A DNA stretch of 47,014 nucleotides from Chromatiaceae bacterium. GTDB lineage: Bacteria; Pseudomonadota; Gammaproteobacteria; Chromatiales; Chromatiaceae. Of this stretch, positions 1 to 8,233 are shown piece by piece. The notes beneath the pieces are model-generated. The model was not told where the DNA came from. It did not search any database and saw only the letters and a program-made list of their open reading frames with translations. A program made the translations under genes and the position numbers. Each line of letters begins with the position of its first letter. Positions within the stretch are counted from its first letter, which is position 1. The stretch spans positions 1 through 47,014 of the forward strand of contig JALOTB010000012.1 in NCBI GenBank assembly GCA_025458165.1, given 5' to 3'.

Positions 1-1284
1 GGCGACGACGACCAGTCGATCTACGCCTGGCGCGGGGCGCGCCCGGAGAACCTGGCACGGTTGCAGCAGGACTTCCCGGGACTCAAGGTGATCGCACTGG
101 AGCAGAACTACCGGTCCAGCGGCCGCATCCTCGGGCTCGCCAATGCCCTGATCGCACACAACCCGCATCTCTTTGAGAAGCGCCTGTGGTGCGATCGCGG
201 CGAGGGCGAGCGGCCGCGGGTGATCACCTGCCGTGACGAGACCCACGAGGCCGAGCGGGTGGTCTCCGAGATCCTCCACCGCCACTTCACCCAGGCGCAG
301 CCCTTCGGCGACTTCGCCATCCTCTACCGCGGCAACCACCAGGCGCGCCCGTTCGAGAAGGCGCTGCGCGAGCATAAGGTCCCCTACGTGCTGAGCGGCG
401 GGACCTCGTTCTTCGCCCGCGCGGAGGTCAAGGACGTCATGGCGTATCTGCGCCTGCTCGCCAATCCGGATGACGACGCCGCCTTTCTGCGCGTGGTCAA
501 CGTCCCAAGGCGCGAGATCGGCCCCAACACCCTCGAGCGACTCGCAGCCTATGCACAGACTCGTGGGGTGGGGCTGCTCGCCGCCTGCGCGGAGCTCGGC
601 CTCGGCGAGCACCTGGGCGAGCGCCCGCGTACCCGGCTGGCGAGGTTCGCGGCCTGGCTCGATGCCTACGCGCGGCGCGTGGCCGACGCGCCAGTCGCCG
701 GAGTGCGGGCCCTGATCGACGATCTGGACTACGCGGGCTGGCTCAGCGCCAACGCCCCCAACCGCCAGGCGGCCGAGCGGCGCATGGAGAATGTCTGGGA
801 CCTGATCAACTGGCTGGACGCCCTGAACAAAGGCGAGCTGCAGGAGAAGACCCTGCCGGAAATGGTCAACCACCTGTGCCTGATGGACATCCTGGAGCGC
901 CGTGACGAGGCCGAGGGCGGCGACCGGGTCCGGCTGATGACCCTGCACGCGGCAAAAGGCCTGGAGTTTCCCCAGGTCTTCCTCGTCGGCATGGAGGAGG
1001 AGCTCCTGCCGCACCGCACCAGTATCGAGGAGGATGCGATCGAGGAGGAGCGCCGCCTCGCCTATGTGGGCATCACGCGCGCGCGGGAGGGGCTCGCCTT
1101 CACGTTGGCGCGCAAGCGGCGCCGCGGCGGGGAGCTGATCGAGTGCGACCCGAGCCGATTCCTCTCCGAGCTGCCCGAGGCCGACCTCGACTGGGACACC
1201 AAGCGCGCGGCGAGCGCCGAGGACCGCCACGCCCGCGGGAGCGCCCACCTGGCGAGCCTCAAGGGGCTGTTGCAGGCCGGCTGA
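1..1284 (+). CDS. rep: ATP-dependent DNA helicase Rep, 3' part (5' end outside the window)
   Basis: The reading frame is open from base 1, so the start codon, Walker A and most of domain 1A are missing. About 427 residues remain. UvrD/Rep superfamily 1 motifs can be read in order: GDDDQSIYAWRGA (motif III region) at the very start, LEQNYRSS (motif IV) near residue 32, VRLMTLHAAKGLEFPQVF (motif V) near residue 310, and RRLAYVGITRARE (motif VI) near residue 350. Enzymes of this family use ATP to move 3'-5' on single-stranded DNA; Rep clears proteins ahead of replication forks. The choice of Rep over UvrD rests on overall resemblance and on the C-terminus ending shortly after motif VI (about 65 residues), without the longer UvrD tail. 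The gene ends 54 bases before the convergent cytochrome gene. Confidence 0.88.
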   Translation, partial: GDDDQSIYAWRGARPENLARLQQDFPGLKVIALEQNYRSSGRILGLANALIAHNPHLFEKRLWCDRGEGERPRVITCRDETHEAERVVSEILHRHFTQAQPFGDFAILYRGNHQARPFEKALREHKVPYVLSGGTSFFARAEVKDVMAYLRLLANPDDDAAFLRVVNVPRREIGPNTLERLAAYAQTRGVGLLAACAELGLGEHLGERPRTRLARFAAWLDAYARRVADAPVAGVRALIDDLDYAGWLSANAPNRQAAERRMENVWDLINWLDALNKGELQEKTLPEMVNHLCLMDILERRDEAEGGDRVRLMTLHAAKGLEFPQVFLVGMEEELLPHRTSIEEDAIEEERRLAYVGITRAREGLAFTLARKRRRGGELIECDPSRFLSELPEADLDWDTKRAASAEDRHARGSAHLASLKGLLQAG

Positions 1285-1338
1285 TCCAGCCGGGGGTTGT
1301 TGCCCCCGATGGGCGCCGGCTGGGCGTTGGGGGCGGGC

Positions 1339-1812
1339 CTAGGGCACCTGGGAGACCATGTACTCCACCGCAGCGCGCAGGTCCTCGTCGGAGCAGGCCA
1401 TACAGGTCCCGCGCGGTGGCATCGCCCCCTTGCCCTTGAGGACCGTGTGCATCAGCTCGTCCATCCCCAGGGCGATGCGCGGCCCCCAAGCGGCCGCGTC
1501 CCCCAGCTTAGGTGCACCCGCCGCCCCGGTGGCGTGGCAGGCCGCGCACGACTGGGTGTAAACGGGGTTCGCCGGGGCCGCCGCCTCGGCTGGCGCGGCC
1601 GCGGCCAACTGGGGAGCGGGTGCGGCGTCGCCACCGGTATTGACCGTCCCGACTGGGGCCACTCGGGCCGCGATCTCGTTCGGCGTCCCCGGGCCTCCCG
1701 CAACGGTTGCGAAACGCGCGACGGTAAGCCCGTAGACGATGGCGACCAACAAGGCGACCCCGATCAACGCCGTAACGGCCAACCCAAACTCGCTACCTCT
1801 CGACTCACTCAC
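1339..1812 (-). CDS. Membrane-anchored class I cytochrome c, cytochrome c5 type
   Basis: A 157-residue protein from a GTG start with a GGGGAGG ribosome site 6 bases upstream; an open frame continues further upstream but without a plausible start. Residues about 9-31 form one hydrophobic helix, probably an uncleaved anchor holding the protein on the periplasmic face. An Ala/Pro-rich linker (about 62-82) follows. The haem site is CAACH at residues 89-93, and M131 in GAMPPRG is the likely sixth ligand. A second cysteine pair, C137 and C140 in GTCMACSDED, is typical of the c5 family, where it makes a structural disulfide. The probable role is single-electron transfer between membrane complexes and a terminal oxidase or photosynthetic reaction centre; the partner cannot be told from the neighbours. 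Confidence 0.88.
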   Translation of the reverse strand: MSESRGSEFGLAVTALIGVALLVAIVYGLTVARFATVAGGPGTPNEIAARVAPVGTVNTGGDAAPAPQLAAAAPAEAAAPANPVYTQSCAACHATGAAGAPKLGDAAAWGPRIALGMDELMHTVLKGKGAMPPRGTCMACSDEDLRAAVEYMVSQVP

Positions 1813-2107
1813 AGGCACCTCCCCGGTCTCTTGGCGATGACTTAGCGATCGACCGCTGAGCGGCGGCCACGAATCAGCATTCGCTAATTCTCGGATTATA
1901 TCGGCCTCGCATCGCCGAAATCCACGCGCTGACCGGGCGTGGACGAGGTACGCCCGAGCGGTTATTCTCTTGTCCTTGCCGCTGCGGCCGGCTCCCGCCG
2001 CGGGCCGACGAGTCCGCGAAGACCGCAGCCCAGGCATCCCCGGGGTGACATTTGGCCTGCCGCGGCCCGAATCGTCCCGGACTCCAGGACTCAAAGGTCA
2101 GGTCGAA
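1813..2107. other. Intergenic region between cytochrome c5 and tRNA-Arg
   Basis: No coding sequence is convincing here. The stretch at about 1877-1900 is more AT-rich than its surroundings and could carry the promoter of the cytochrome gene on the minus strand. The sequence just before 2108 should hold the tRNA promoter, but I could not pick convincing -35 and -10 boxes. Confidence 0.4.
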
Positions 2108-2184
2108 GCGCCCGTAGCTCAGTTGGATAGAGTACAGCCCTCCGAAGGCTGGGGTCACAGGTTCAAGTCCTGTCGGGCGCGCCA
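2108..2184 (+). tRNA. tRNA-Arg (anticodon CCG)
   Basis: A complete 77-base cloverleaf. The acceptor stem GCGCCCG (2108-2114) pairs with CGGGCGC (2174-2180), followed by discriminator G and an encoded CCA (2182-2184). The D stem is GCTC/GAGT. The anticodon stem CAGCC/GGCTG encloses the loop CTCCGAA, giving anticodon CCG, which reads CGG arginine codons. The T arm is ACAGG/CCTGT with the TTCAAGT loop. CGG codons are common in this GC-rich genome. The DNA directly downstream looks decayed, so the tRNA 3' end could once have been an integration site, but I saw no duplicated 3' end in the window. Confidence 0.97.
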
Positions 2185-2956
2185 AATTCATGCGATATCA
2201 GCCAGTGAGGGCTAAGGAGCCGGCCCTTTTATCGGCGGCTGATGCTGCCTCGAACCGGCTGGGTGAGACTTGCGGCTCCTGGCCAGCCGTCCTCAGGCGT
2301 TTTCCCCCACATCCTTTGCTGGGCCCCGTGTCCGGGGTGTCCGTCGACCGCGATCGTGCCGGGATCTTGACTCCACGGTCAACCCGCCTTCAGGACCCGC
2401 CGACCGACGACCCGCGATGGTCTCCCGCAATGCCGGAGATGGCTCGAATCGCGCAGCCCGCCGCGGCGGTCCAGTTGGCGGCTTCCGCTGAGCTGGTAAG
2501 GACGACCTGGATCGAAGTGCACCTCCCGCTCTCCGGTTAGGTCGCGGCCCTGGCGTTTCTCGCGCACCCGGCAGACGGGCTCGTCGCGGCACTGATCCGC
2601 GGCCGGAGGACGGCAGATCCGAGTATTGCGCGGGTCACCACTCGCGGAAGCGGCGATGGTCAGCCAAGCACCGACGCCCAGGTCGCTGCCGTCCTTGTCG
2701 CGGTGGCGGCTGGGTGCGTCGCCGTGGTAGAACTCGGCTGCGCTTCTGTTTGCTCTGCAATCGAACGAGTCGTTCTCGCCGCCCGCTTTGACCTTGCCGC
2801 GCACCCACAACGTGCCGTTTCCCTCCCGTTCGGCGAAGAGCTCTCGGGATTCACTGATGGAGAGCTGGGCACATGCCGCGGAAGGGCCGCTTCGAGGCCG
2901 CTTGAAGCTGCGGGCCATCGATGGGATCGCCCAAGCGATCGAACGGTGTGCCGGAG
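2185..2956. other. 772-base region without a recognisable gene
   Basis: Several open frames overlap here on both strands and none resembles a known family. The best candidate is the minus-strand frame 2379-2918, listed separately. Base composition is high-GC like the neighbours, so chance open frames are expected. It probably contains the promoter of the methyltransferase pair that follows. I see no tRNA, insertion-sequence ends or terminator. Confidence 0.4.
2379..2918 (-). CDS. Doubtful hypothetical protein, possibly decayed
   Basis: This 179-residue frame is listed only because part of it looks more protein-like than its rivals. Residues about 20-75 include ESRELFAEREGNGTLWVRGK and NDSFDCRANRS, which resemble a small secreted beta-strand protein with one conserved cysteine. 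There is no clear signal peptide, and the C-terminal half is Arg/Gly/Pro-rich and looks like random GC-rich translation. It may be a remnant of a longer gene or no gene at all. No function can be proposed. Confidence 0.2.
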   Translation of the reverse strand: MARSFKRPRSGPSAACAQLSISESRELFAEREGNGTLWVRGKVKAGGENDSFDCRANRSAAEFYHGDAPSRHRDKDGSDLGVGAWLTIAASASGDPRNTRICRPPAADQCRDEPVCRVREKRQGRDLTGEREVHFDPGRPYQLSGSRQLDRRGGLRDSSHLRHCGRPSRVVGRRVLKAG

Positions 2957-3733
2957 ATGGCTGAACCGGACCGGTCTGACCCAGTGCCCCTCCTCTACGG
3001 CGAGCTCGCCGACTGGTATCCGCTCCTGACGCCAGTCGACGACTACGCCGACGAGGCCGGCCTCTACCTGCGCCTTTTCGAGGACCATTGCCGCCACGCG
3101 CCGCGCACCTTGCTCGACCTGGGTAGCGGCGGCGGCCACGTCGCCGCCTATCTCAAGGCCACCCTGCGGTGCACCCTGGTCGACCTTTCACCCGCCATGC
3201 TCGCGCTCAGCCGCCGACTGAACCCCGAGTGCGAGCACCTTCAGGGTGACATGCGCGCGCTGCGACTGTGGCGTACATTCGACGGCGTCCTGCTGCATGA
3301 TGCGGTCAGCTACATGGCGACCCGGGAAGACCTCGCACGCGCCATCGCCACGGCCTACGCGCACACCGCCCCCGGCGGGGTGGCGCTCTTTCAGCCAGAC
3401 TTCGTGGCCGAGACCTTCGCGCCGGGGACAGAGACCGGCGGCAACGACGCCGAAGGCCGCGCCCTGCGCTATCTGGAGTGGCGTTGGGCGCCCGCGTCCT
3501 GCGGTAGCAGTTACGTTACCGACATGGCCTACCTGCTGCGGGACACGAACGACGCGCTCGAGGTCCATCACGATCGCCACCAGATGGGGCTCTTCTCCCA
3601 GGCGGACTGGCTGGAGTTGATCGGCGCAACCGGGTTTCAGCCACTCGCCATCGCCGTCGCCCACAGCTCGCCTGGCGAGGCCGGAGCCGTCGTGCTCCTC
3701 GGCCTGCGCCCGGTCATGGGCAGTGAGTCCTGA
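2957..3733 (+). CDS. Class I SAM-dependent methyltransferase
   Basis: The Rossmann-type SAM site is clear: motif I TLLDLGSGGGHVAAY near residue 52, the acidic loop LVDLSPAMLALSRR, and HLQGDMRAL before FDGVLLHDAVSYM. The N-terminal segment PLLYGELADWYPLLTP matches small bacterial methyltransferases acting on metabolites. The substrate is unknown. ATG 2957 (MAEPDRSD) is chosen because the family usually begins close to the Y-x-ELADWY segment; an in-frame ATG at 2921 would add 12 residues and neither has a strong ribosome site. The stop lies within 2 bases of the next methyltransferase start, so the two are very likely co-transcribed and translationally coupled. Confidence 0.8.
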   Translation: MAEPDRSDPVPLLYGELADWYPLLTPVDDYADEAGLYLRLFEDHCRHAPRTLLDLGSGGGHVAAYLKATLRCTLVDLSPAMLALSRRLNPECEHLQGDMRALRLWRTFDGVLLHDAVSYMATREDLARAIATAYAHTAPGGVALFQPDFVAETFAPGTETGGNDAEGRALRYLEWRWAPASCGSSYVTDMAYLLRDTNDALEVHHDRHQMGLFSQADWLELIGATGFQPLAIAVAHSSPGEAGAVVLLGLRPVMGSES

Positions 3734-3734
3734 C

Positions 3735-4511
3735 ATGAACGAGCCGGCGTCGCGCTTTTGGGAGATCGCCTTCGCCGTCTACGAGGCGTTGCCCCGGCAG
3801 GGCCCGGGCAACTTTGCCTGCGCCCGGAGGGCGCTCGGGCTCTGCGAAGACCTCCCCCCATCACCCGCGGTGGTCGATCTCGGCTGCGGCAACGGCGGGC
3901 AGACCCTGTACCTCACCGAGCTGACCAGCGGCGCAATCGTCGCGATTGACCGCCACGCCCCGAGCATCGGCCGGCTGCGTGCCGCCCTGGCCGAGCGGGG
4001 ACTGGGCCAACGGGTGACCCCGCTGGTCGGCGACATCGCCGACCCGCCTCTGCCGCCCGAGCGCTTCGATCTCGTCTGGTCGGAAGGGGCGCTCTACAGC
4101 ATCGGGCTTGAGAATGCGCTGCGGATCTGTCACCGGCTGCTGCGCCCCGGCGGCTACCTGGCCTTCACCGATGCCGTCTGGCGGACGGAGCAGCCGCCGC
4201 CTGAGGTCAAGGCAAGCTTCGATCTGGACTATCCGGGCATGGGTCGGGTCGAGGATGTGATCGCGGCGATCCAACACGCCGGGTTCGCCCTCGTCGGGCA
4301 CTTCACCTTGCCGGATGATGCCTGGTGGGATGATTTCTACACCCCGATGGGGCAGCGCATCGCGGAGCTGCGGCGCGAGCTCGCCGGGGACGCCGAGGCC
4401 CTGGCCATCCTCGACCAGATCGCGCAGGAACCGGAGATGCACCGGCGGCATGGCGACTGCTACGCCTACGAATTCTTCGTCGCGCGCCGCCCTGGCGTGC
4501 CGGGACCCTGA
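3735..4511 (+). CDS. Class I SAM-dependent methyltransferase (UbiE-like fold)
   Basis: About 258 residues. Motif I AVVDLGCGNGGQTLYL lies near residue 45, followed by AIVAIDRHAPSI, VGDIADPPLPPERFDLVWSE and the post-motif LLRPGGYLAFTDAVW. The N-terminus (SRFWEIAFAVYEALPRQGPG) and C-terminal WWDDFYTPMGQR and MHRRHGDCYAYEFFV segments are characteristic of an uncharacterised methyltransferase family found in many bacteria; substrate unknown. ATG 3735 is chosen; an in-frame GTG at 3723 would overlap the upstream gene by 11 bases. It forms a two-gene unit with the methyltransferase at 2957. Confidence 0.82.
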   Translation: MNEPASRFWEIAFAVYEALPRQGPGNFACARRALGLCEDLPPSPAVVDLGCGNGGQTLYLTELTSGAIVAIDRHAPSIGRLRAALAERGLGQRVTPLVGDIADPPLPPERFDLVWSEGALYSIGLENALRICHRLLRPGGYLAFTDAVWRTEQPPPEVKASFDLDYPGMGRVEDVIAAIQHAGFALVGHFTLPDDAWWDDFYTPMGQRIAELRRELAGDAEALAILDQIAQEPEMHRRHGDCYAYEFFVARRPGVPGP

Positions 4512-4998
4512 GTCTGACGAACCGGGGCCGCGACCCGCCCCGCCAGACAAGCCGTCCACTCATCCCTCAGCTCATCCCCAGGCACCGAGGTCTAGACGCG
4601 GTCGTCTTGGGGGCCCCGGCCTGGCCACTCGCCAACGCCAAGGTGTGCGGAGAACATCGGGCCCAGTTGCCGCGACGCCCGCGGCCTATACCTCCCTGCC
4701 CCGTTGGAGCCCGAGATCCGAGTCGATCGGACCCCCGAGTCGCCGCCCCGCGATCGGCTGCCGGAGTACGCCCAAACCTTGCGGATCGGGGCCGACGGCG
4801 ATCGGCGGCGCGACAAGCGCAGCCGCGGCCCCCGCAGAAGGCCACGGCCGCCGTGCTGCGGGATGGCCAACCGGGCGGATGGGCTTGGGCACCAACCGTT
4901 GGCACGAAACGAATTGGCCGTTCGCCCAGGACCGGTGAGTTTGCCCTTCGCCAGGGGAGGCTCGGGCGCCGCCCGCCGGCGCTGCGTGGGCCGCGGAC
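4512..4998. other. 487-base region without a recognisable gene
   Basis: All six frames have long GC-rich open stretches, but translations are Arg/Pro/Gly-rich and match no family I know. No terminator with a T-tract is visible after the methyltransferase pair. Taken with the frameshifted gene that follows, this is probably decayed sequence. Confidence 0.4.
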
Positions 4999-5381
4999 TC
5001 AGATCAGCTCGGCCCCGCGGCGCTCGAGCAGCTCGCGCAGGATGGAACGATGACAACGCGCTTCCTCTTCGCAATAGCAGCCGAGCGCCAAGTTGGTCTG
5101 GTGCGACAGGGCGGCCAGGAGGTCGAGATCGCGACGGGCGGTTGGCGCGTTCATCTCGGCCTGGAACCGCCGTCTGAAGGTCTTCCAGGACCGTTCGTCC
5201 CGGGGATTCGTGGCCTTGAGCAGGGCCTCGCTCGGCGCGAGGTTGGGAAACCGGACGTCATAGATGTCCCGGCTGGCTACTCGGCCCTGGGTACGCCGCG
5301 CGGGGGACGCCGGACGGCCCCGATGCGTAGGCCTTCGGCGTCCGGGCGTGGGCTGCCAAGTCTGACGATGCGGATGGTCAT
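4999..5381 (-). pseudogene. DUF488-family gene interrupted by a one-base deletion
   Basis: A good GGAGG site precedes ATG 5381. The first frame reads MTIRIVRLGSPRPDAEGLRI then GAVRRPPRGVPRAE and stops at TAG (5277-5279). In the next frame the family continues without a break: SRDIYDVRFPNLAPSEALL, EMNAPTARRDLDLLAALS, LGCYCEEEARCHRSILRELL, stop at 4999. Family members usually have an aromatic codon after the A-E pair (as in K-A-E-F); here GAG-TA-GCC lacks one base, so a single deletion explains the break. Restored, the protein is about 127 residues, normal for the family. The family's function is unknown, though the CYCEDEARCHR-like motif is strongly conserved. It is either a recent pseudogene or a sequencing error. 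Confidence 0.8.
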
Positions 5382-5509
5382 ATCGCCTCCGTCGACGACG
5401 ATGAAAGGGCGGCCGAGGGATCTGGGGGCTCCGCATCGGCGCAGGCAAGTGGTTGACCGCCGACCGGGCACTTGGCTTGGACCGCGGCCGCCCGGGCGTG
5501 GCGCGAGGC

Positions 5510-5740
5510 CGTAGGTCTCGGGATGGTCGCCCGTACCCTCCACCACCGGCAGGGTCAGCTTGCGGCCCCAGCGCGACCCACCGCCGTCATCGAGTCGCAC
5601 GTTGGGAGGGCCAGGTGCTTGAGCTGGAGATAGGCCAGGGCCATGCGGAAGCCGTTGCGGCCGTCCACCTCGACGCGCTCGGCCAGCCGGTTCGCATCGA
5701 TCAGAAACGCAGGCGATGCCGAGGACTGAGCGGCGACCAC
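5510..5740 (-). pseudogene. Unidentified decayed coding fragment spread over two frames
   Basis: Two adjacent frames hold protein-like stretches that together look like one broken gene. One (5555-5740) reads LIDANRLAERVEVDGRNGF and then RMALAYLQLKHLALP. The other, directly downstream, reads SRWGRKLTLPVVEGTGDHPE and TYGLAP. The balanced composition differs from the Arg/Pro/Gly-rich chance frames around it. I do not recognise the family. It is possibly the C-terminal part of a gene that once preceded the DUF488 gene. Confidence 0.3.
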
Positions 5741-6168
5741 GCAAGCAGGGGGTGGCCAGGGCCAGGCCCCGCCTGAAGCGGCACCGAGCGGGTGGCTGGG
5801 TGGGTCGGGATTCTACCGAGTCGGCGGCCGCCTCGGGCCGTTGGACCTTGGTTCCGGCCAGACATACGGATGCTGGGCGGTCGCGCTCGGCTCCGTCACC
5901 CTGCCTCCGTTCTCGGTGACCTGCTGGACGGCGGGGGTCACGAGGGTGCGCCGGCTGACCGTGCTGGTCGCGGCGATCCCGGTTCGCATCCCGCGATTCG
6001 TGCTGGATGACTGGCTGATCGTATCAGGCAGGGTCTGGTTCGGCGGTGGGTGATCCATCGGGGGCGACAAGCCGTTCATCGAAAGGATGGACCGGCGTCG
6101 ATCGTCGGTGCCGTCGCTCGCCGGCTCAGCCCGGGGTTCGCTGGTCGCTGCTCGGCGATGGATGAGGG

Positions 6169-6200
6169 GCGGGCGGGACCCCGCAGGGGTCACCGCCCGC
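6169..6200 (-). terminator. Strong hairpin just downstream of mltD
   Basis: GCGGGCGG (6169-6176) and GACCCC (6177-6182) pair, across the loop GCA, with GGGGTC (6186-6191) and CCGCCCGC (6193-6200), leaving one bulged A. It starts 12 bases after the mltD stop. There is no T-tract on the minus strand, so it may be an RNA-stabilising or Rho-assisted 3' end and not a classic intrinsic terminator. Confidence 0.5.
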
Positions 6201-6211
6201 GACGGGAGGGG

Positions 6212-7771
6212 TCAGATATTCACCCGCAGGCGCTGGCCGGGACGAATGGTGTTGTCGTTGGCGGGCAGGCGGTTGATGCGCTTGAGCTCGTCGACCGAGA
6301 TCTCGTAGCGCACCGCGACCCGGTAGAGGGTCTCGTTGGGCTGTACGACATGGTGCTTCACGGCGGGCTTCTTGGCCGCCGCGACCTTGGACGACTGCGG
6401 CTCTTTGCCCTTCGCCGGGACCTTGGCAGCCTTGGGCTGCGAGCTGCTGGCCGCGACCTTCACGGCCTTAGCCCCCGGGCTGGTCGCTGCGACCTTCACC
6501 GCCTTGGCCTGCGAGCTGGTCGCCGCCACCTTGACCGTCCGCGGCTGCGCGGGGGCGACCACCGGACGTGGCGGCTCCGCCTTGGCAATCATGACCGGTA
6601 GCGGCTCGGGGTGGCCGGCGACACGCTGGGTGCTGCCCGAGGGGAGCCAGACGGTCGTGCCGGCGGGAAGCGGTGCACTGCCCGCGCGCGCGGGCGAGCG
6701 CCAGGCCGGGTTGAGGTCGGCGAGACGGTCGACGGAGACCCCGTAGTGGGCGGCCACGTGATGGGCCGGTAGGCTGTGGCGCAGGACCAGGCGGTCGGAG
6801 CTGATGGGCTTCTCGTAGGCCACGCCCTCCGGGAAGTACTTCCTGGAGTTACCGGCTACCTCCCGCGCGGCGAGGAATTGCGAGTAGAAGTTGCGCGACG
6901 AGTAGCCGAACGCGGGACCCTTGTAGCGCCGCGCAATGGCCCCGAAGTCCTGTCCGTACATGTCTTTGGCCCGCTGCATGCCGCCGACGCCGTGGTTGTA
7001 GGAGGTCACGGCGAGCGGCCAGCTACCCAGGCGGTCGTGCGCGTTGGCGAGGTATTGAGCGGCGCCCTGGGCCGCGATGACGGGGTCGTAGCGCTCGTCA
7101 ACCGCGTGGCCGACCTGCATGTAGAGCCGCCCGGTGGCGGGCATGAACTGCCACACGCCGCCCGCACCGACACCTGAACGAGCATTGAGCTGGAAGGACG
7201 ACTCGACGTGAGGGAGGTAGGCGAGGTCCTCCGGAAGGCCCTTGGCGCGGAAGATGTCACGGAAGGCGTCGTCATACCGCCCGCTGATCTCCAGCCCGCG
7301 ACGGAACTTCTCGCGGATGCCGCGCTGTACCCGGACACGGTCTGCGGCGCCGATGATGGCGGTCGAGCCGCCGGCCTCAGTGAGCTGGTTGTAGAGGGTC
7401 TTCTCGTCGCCTGAGAGACGCTCGCCGGATGCGACCTTGCGCTCGACGTGGCGCAGGCGATTCTGGACCGACGCCTTGCGGGCATCGATGAGATCGCGCT
7501 GGGCGCCGGCGTAGCTGCCCTGGCCCCCGGTGGGGAGCTGAATCACCTCGTAGACGACGGCGAGATATTCGTCGTCGTAGAGCGCGGCCTGATCGCGTCC
7601 CCAAACCCCGTAGACCTTGGTCCAGAAGTCGACGTTCGGCGCGATCTCGGCTGCCACTGGGAAGGTGTCGGAAGACGACGTCGTGCCATAGTCGCTGGAC
7701 GTCGCACAACCGCCAACAAGAAAGGCAACGGACAAGAGCGCCAGAACATGGCGCCCGGCGTGCATGGTCAT
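6212..7771 (-). CDS. mltD: Membrane-bound lytic murein transglycosylase D with LysM domain
   Basis: A 519-residue lipoprotein from ATG 7771, with a GGAGGGGG site upstream. Residues 1-22 are a lipoprotein signal with lipobox LVGGC and acylated C22. A GH23 (SLT) domain follows at about 170-300: LPEDLAYLPHVESSFQLNAR contains the catalytic E190, followed by GAGGVWQFMPATGRLY and VTSYNHGVGGM. A LysM-like segment lies near 345-390 and a clear C-terminal LysM (HHVVQPNETLYRVAVRYEIS to IRPGQRLRVNI) ends the protein. Between them an Ala/Lys/Ser-rich linker repeats units like AKAVKVAATS. The enzyme cleaves peptidoglycan glycan strands with formation of 1,6-anhydro ends from the periplasmic face of the envelope. 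AmpG, encoded at 34844, imports such products. Confidence 0.93.
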   Translation of the reverse strand: MTMHAGRHVLALLSVAFLVGGCATSSDYGTTSSSDTFPVAAEIAPNVDFWTKVYGVWGRDQAALYDDEYLAVVYEVIQLPTGGQGSYAGAQRDLIDARKASVQNRLRHVERKVASGERLSGDEKTLYNQLTEAGGSTAIIGAADRVRVQRGIREKFRRGLEISGRYDDAFRDIFRAKGLPEDLAYLPHVESSFQLNARSGVGAGGVWQFMPATGRLYMQVGHAVDERYDPVIAAQGAAQYLANAHDRLGSWPLAVTSYNHGVGGMQRAKDMYGQDFGAIARRYKGPAFGYSSRNFYSQFLAAREVAGNSRKYFPEGVAYEKPISSDRLVLRHSLPAHHVAAHYGVSVDRLADLNPAWRSPARAGSAPLPAGTTVWLPSGSTQRVAGHPEPLPVMIAKAEPPRPVVAPAQPRTVKVAATSSQAKAVKVAATSPGAKAVKVAASSSQPKAAKVPAKGKEPQSSKVAAAKKPAVKHHVVQPNETLYRVAVRYEISVDELKRINRLPANDNTIRPGQRLRVNI

Positions 7772-8233
7772 GGCAGAGTCCCCCTCCGCACCCCAGAAGC
7801 GACGTTGCCCCGCCGGCTCGCGGGATCCGGCGGAGTTCGGCGAAACTATAGGCGGGACTTCCGGAAAAAAGCAAGCGCTATGAGCACAAAGCGCCATCTG
7901 TTGAGAAGTTGCTCAAACCCAACAGTGTTGGGTTTTGCGTTCAGGGAGCGCGACCTCGGGCGATGTCGCCAATGGTTTCCGTACCCAGGCCCAGCGGCCC
8001 AAGGGGTGCCGCTGCGGTGTTGGTGCTCGGCGGTGCGCTGACCGAGCCCATTACCGTCATGCGGGCGAGGTCCCGTCAGGCGGGACGGGTCAAAACCTTA
8101 CCGCGCCCGGTCAAGGCGACCGCGAGGCAGGGCCCTGGGCGCCGTCGCGACCGGCGGCTCGCCCTTGATTGGTGCGCCAGGCGTGCTTTGATTGAGGTAG
8201 GAGGGCAAGTCCTGCGCCTCCGGGAGGACGTTC
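7772..8233. other. Divergent intergenic region between mltD and the HPF-CSD gene
   Basis: This 462-base gap should hold both promoters. The part near 7845-7960 is clearly more AT-rich than its surroundings and includes a perfect palindrome (listed separately). No RNA gene or open frame with a recognisable product was found. Confidence 0.5.
7915..7935. promoter_or_regulatory. Perfect 10-bp-arm palindrome in a divergent promoter region
   Basis: AAACCCAACA and TGTTGGGTTT are exact inverted repeats around a central G. Position, about 145 bases upstream of mltD and 300 upstream of the HPF-CSD gene, and dyad symmetry suit an operator. The alternative is a small intrinsic terminator (stem CCCAAC/GTTGGG followed by TTTT), but no upstream gene in the plus direction needs one. 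Confidence 0.45.

Larger units (their letters stand above)
5382..6211. other. 830-base region with coding remnants but no intact gene
   Basis: This lies between mltD and the DUF488 remnant. It holds a likely coding fragment on the minus strand (5510-5740, listed separately). It also has a 126-residue minus-strand frame at 5813-6193 with TISQSSSTNRGMRTGIAATS and TPAVQQVTENGGRVTEPSA, less biased than chance GC-rich frames but without a recognisable family or signal peptide. A strong hairpin sits at 6169-6200 just after mltD. Confidence 0.35.

Noticed and set aside
6419..6550. Repeated units near 6420-6550, at first sight a tandem DNA repeat or CRISPR-like array
   Set aside because: They lie in frame inside mltD and encode an Ala/Lys/Val/Ser linker; the spacing is irregular and there are no spacers. 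No CRISPR array is present in the window.
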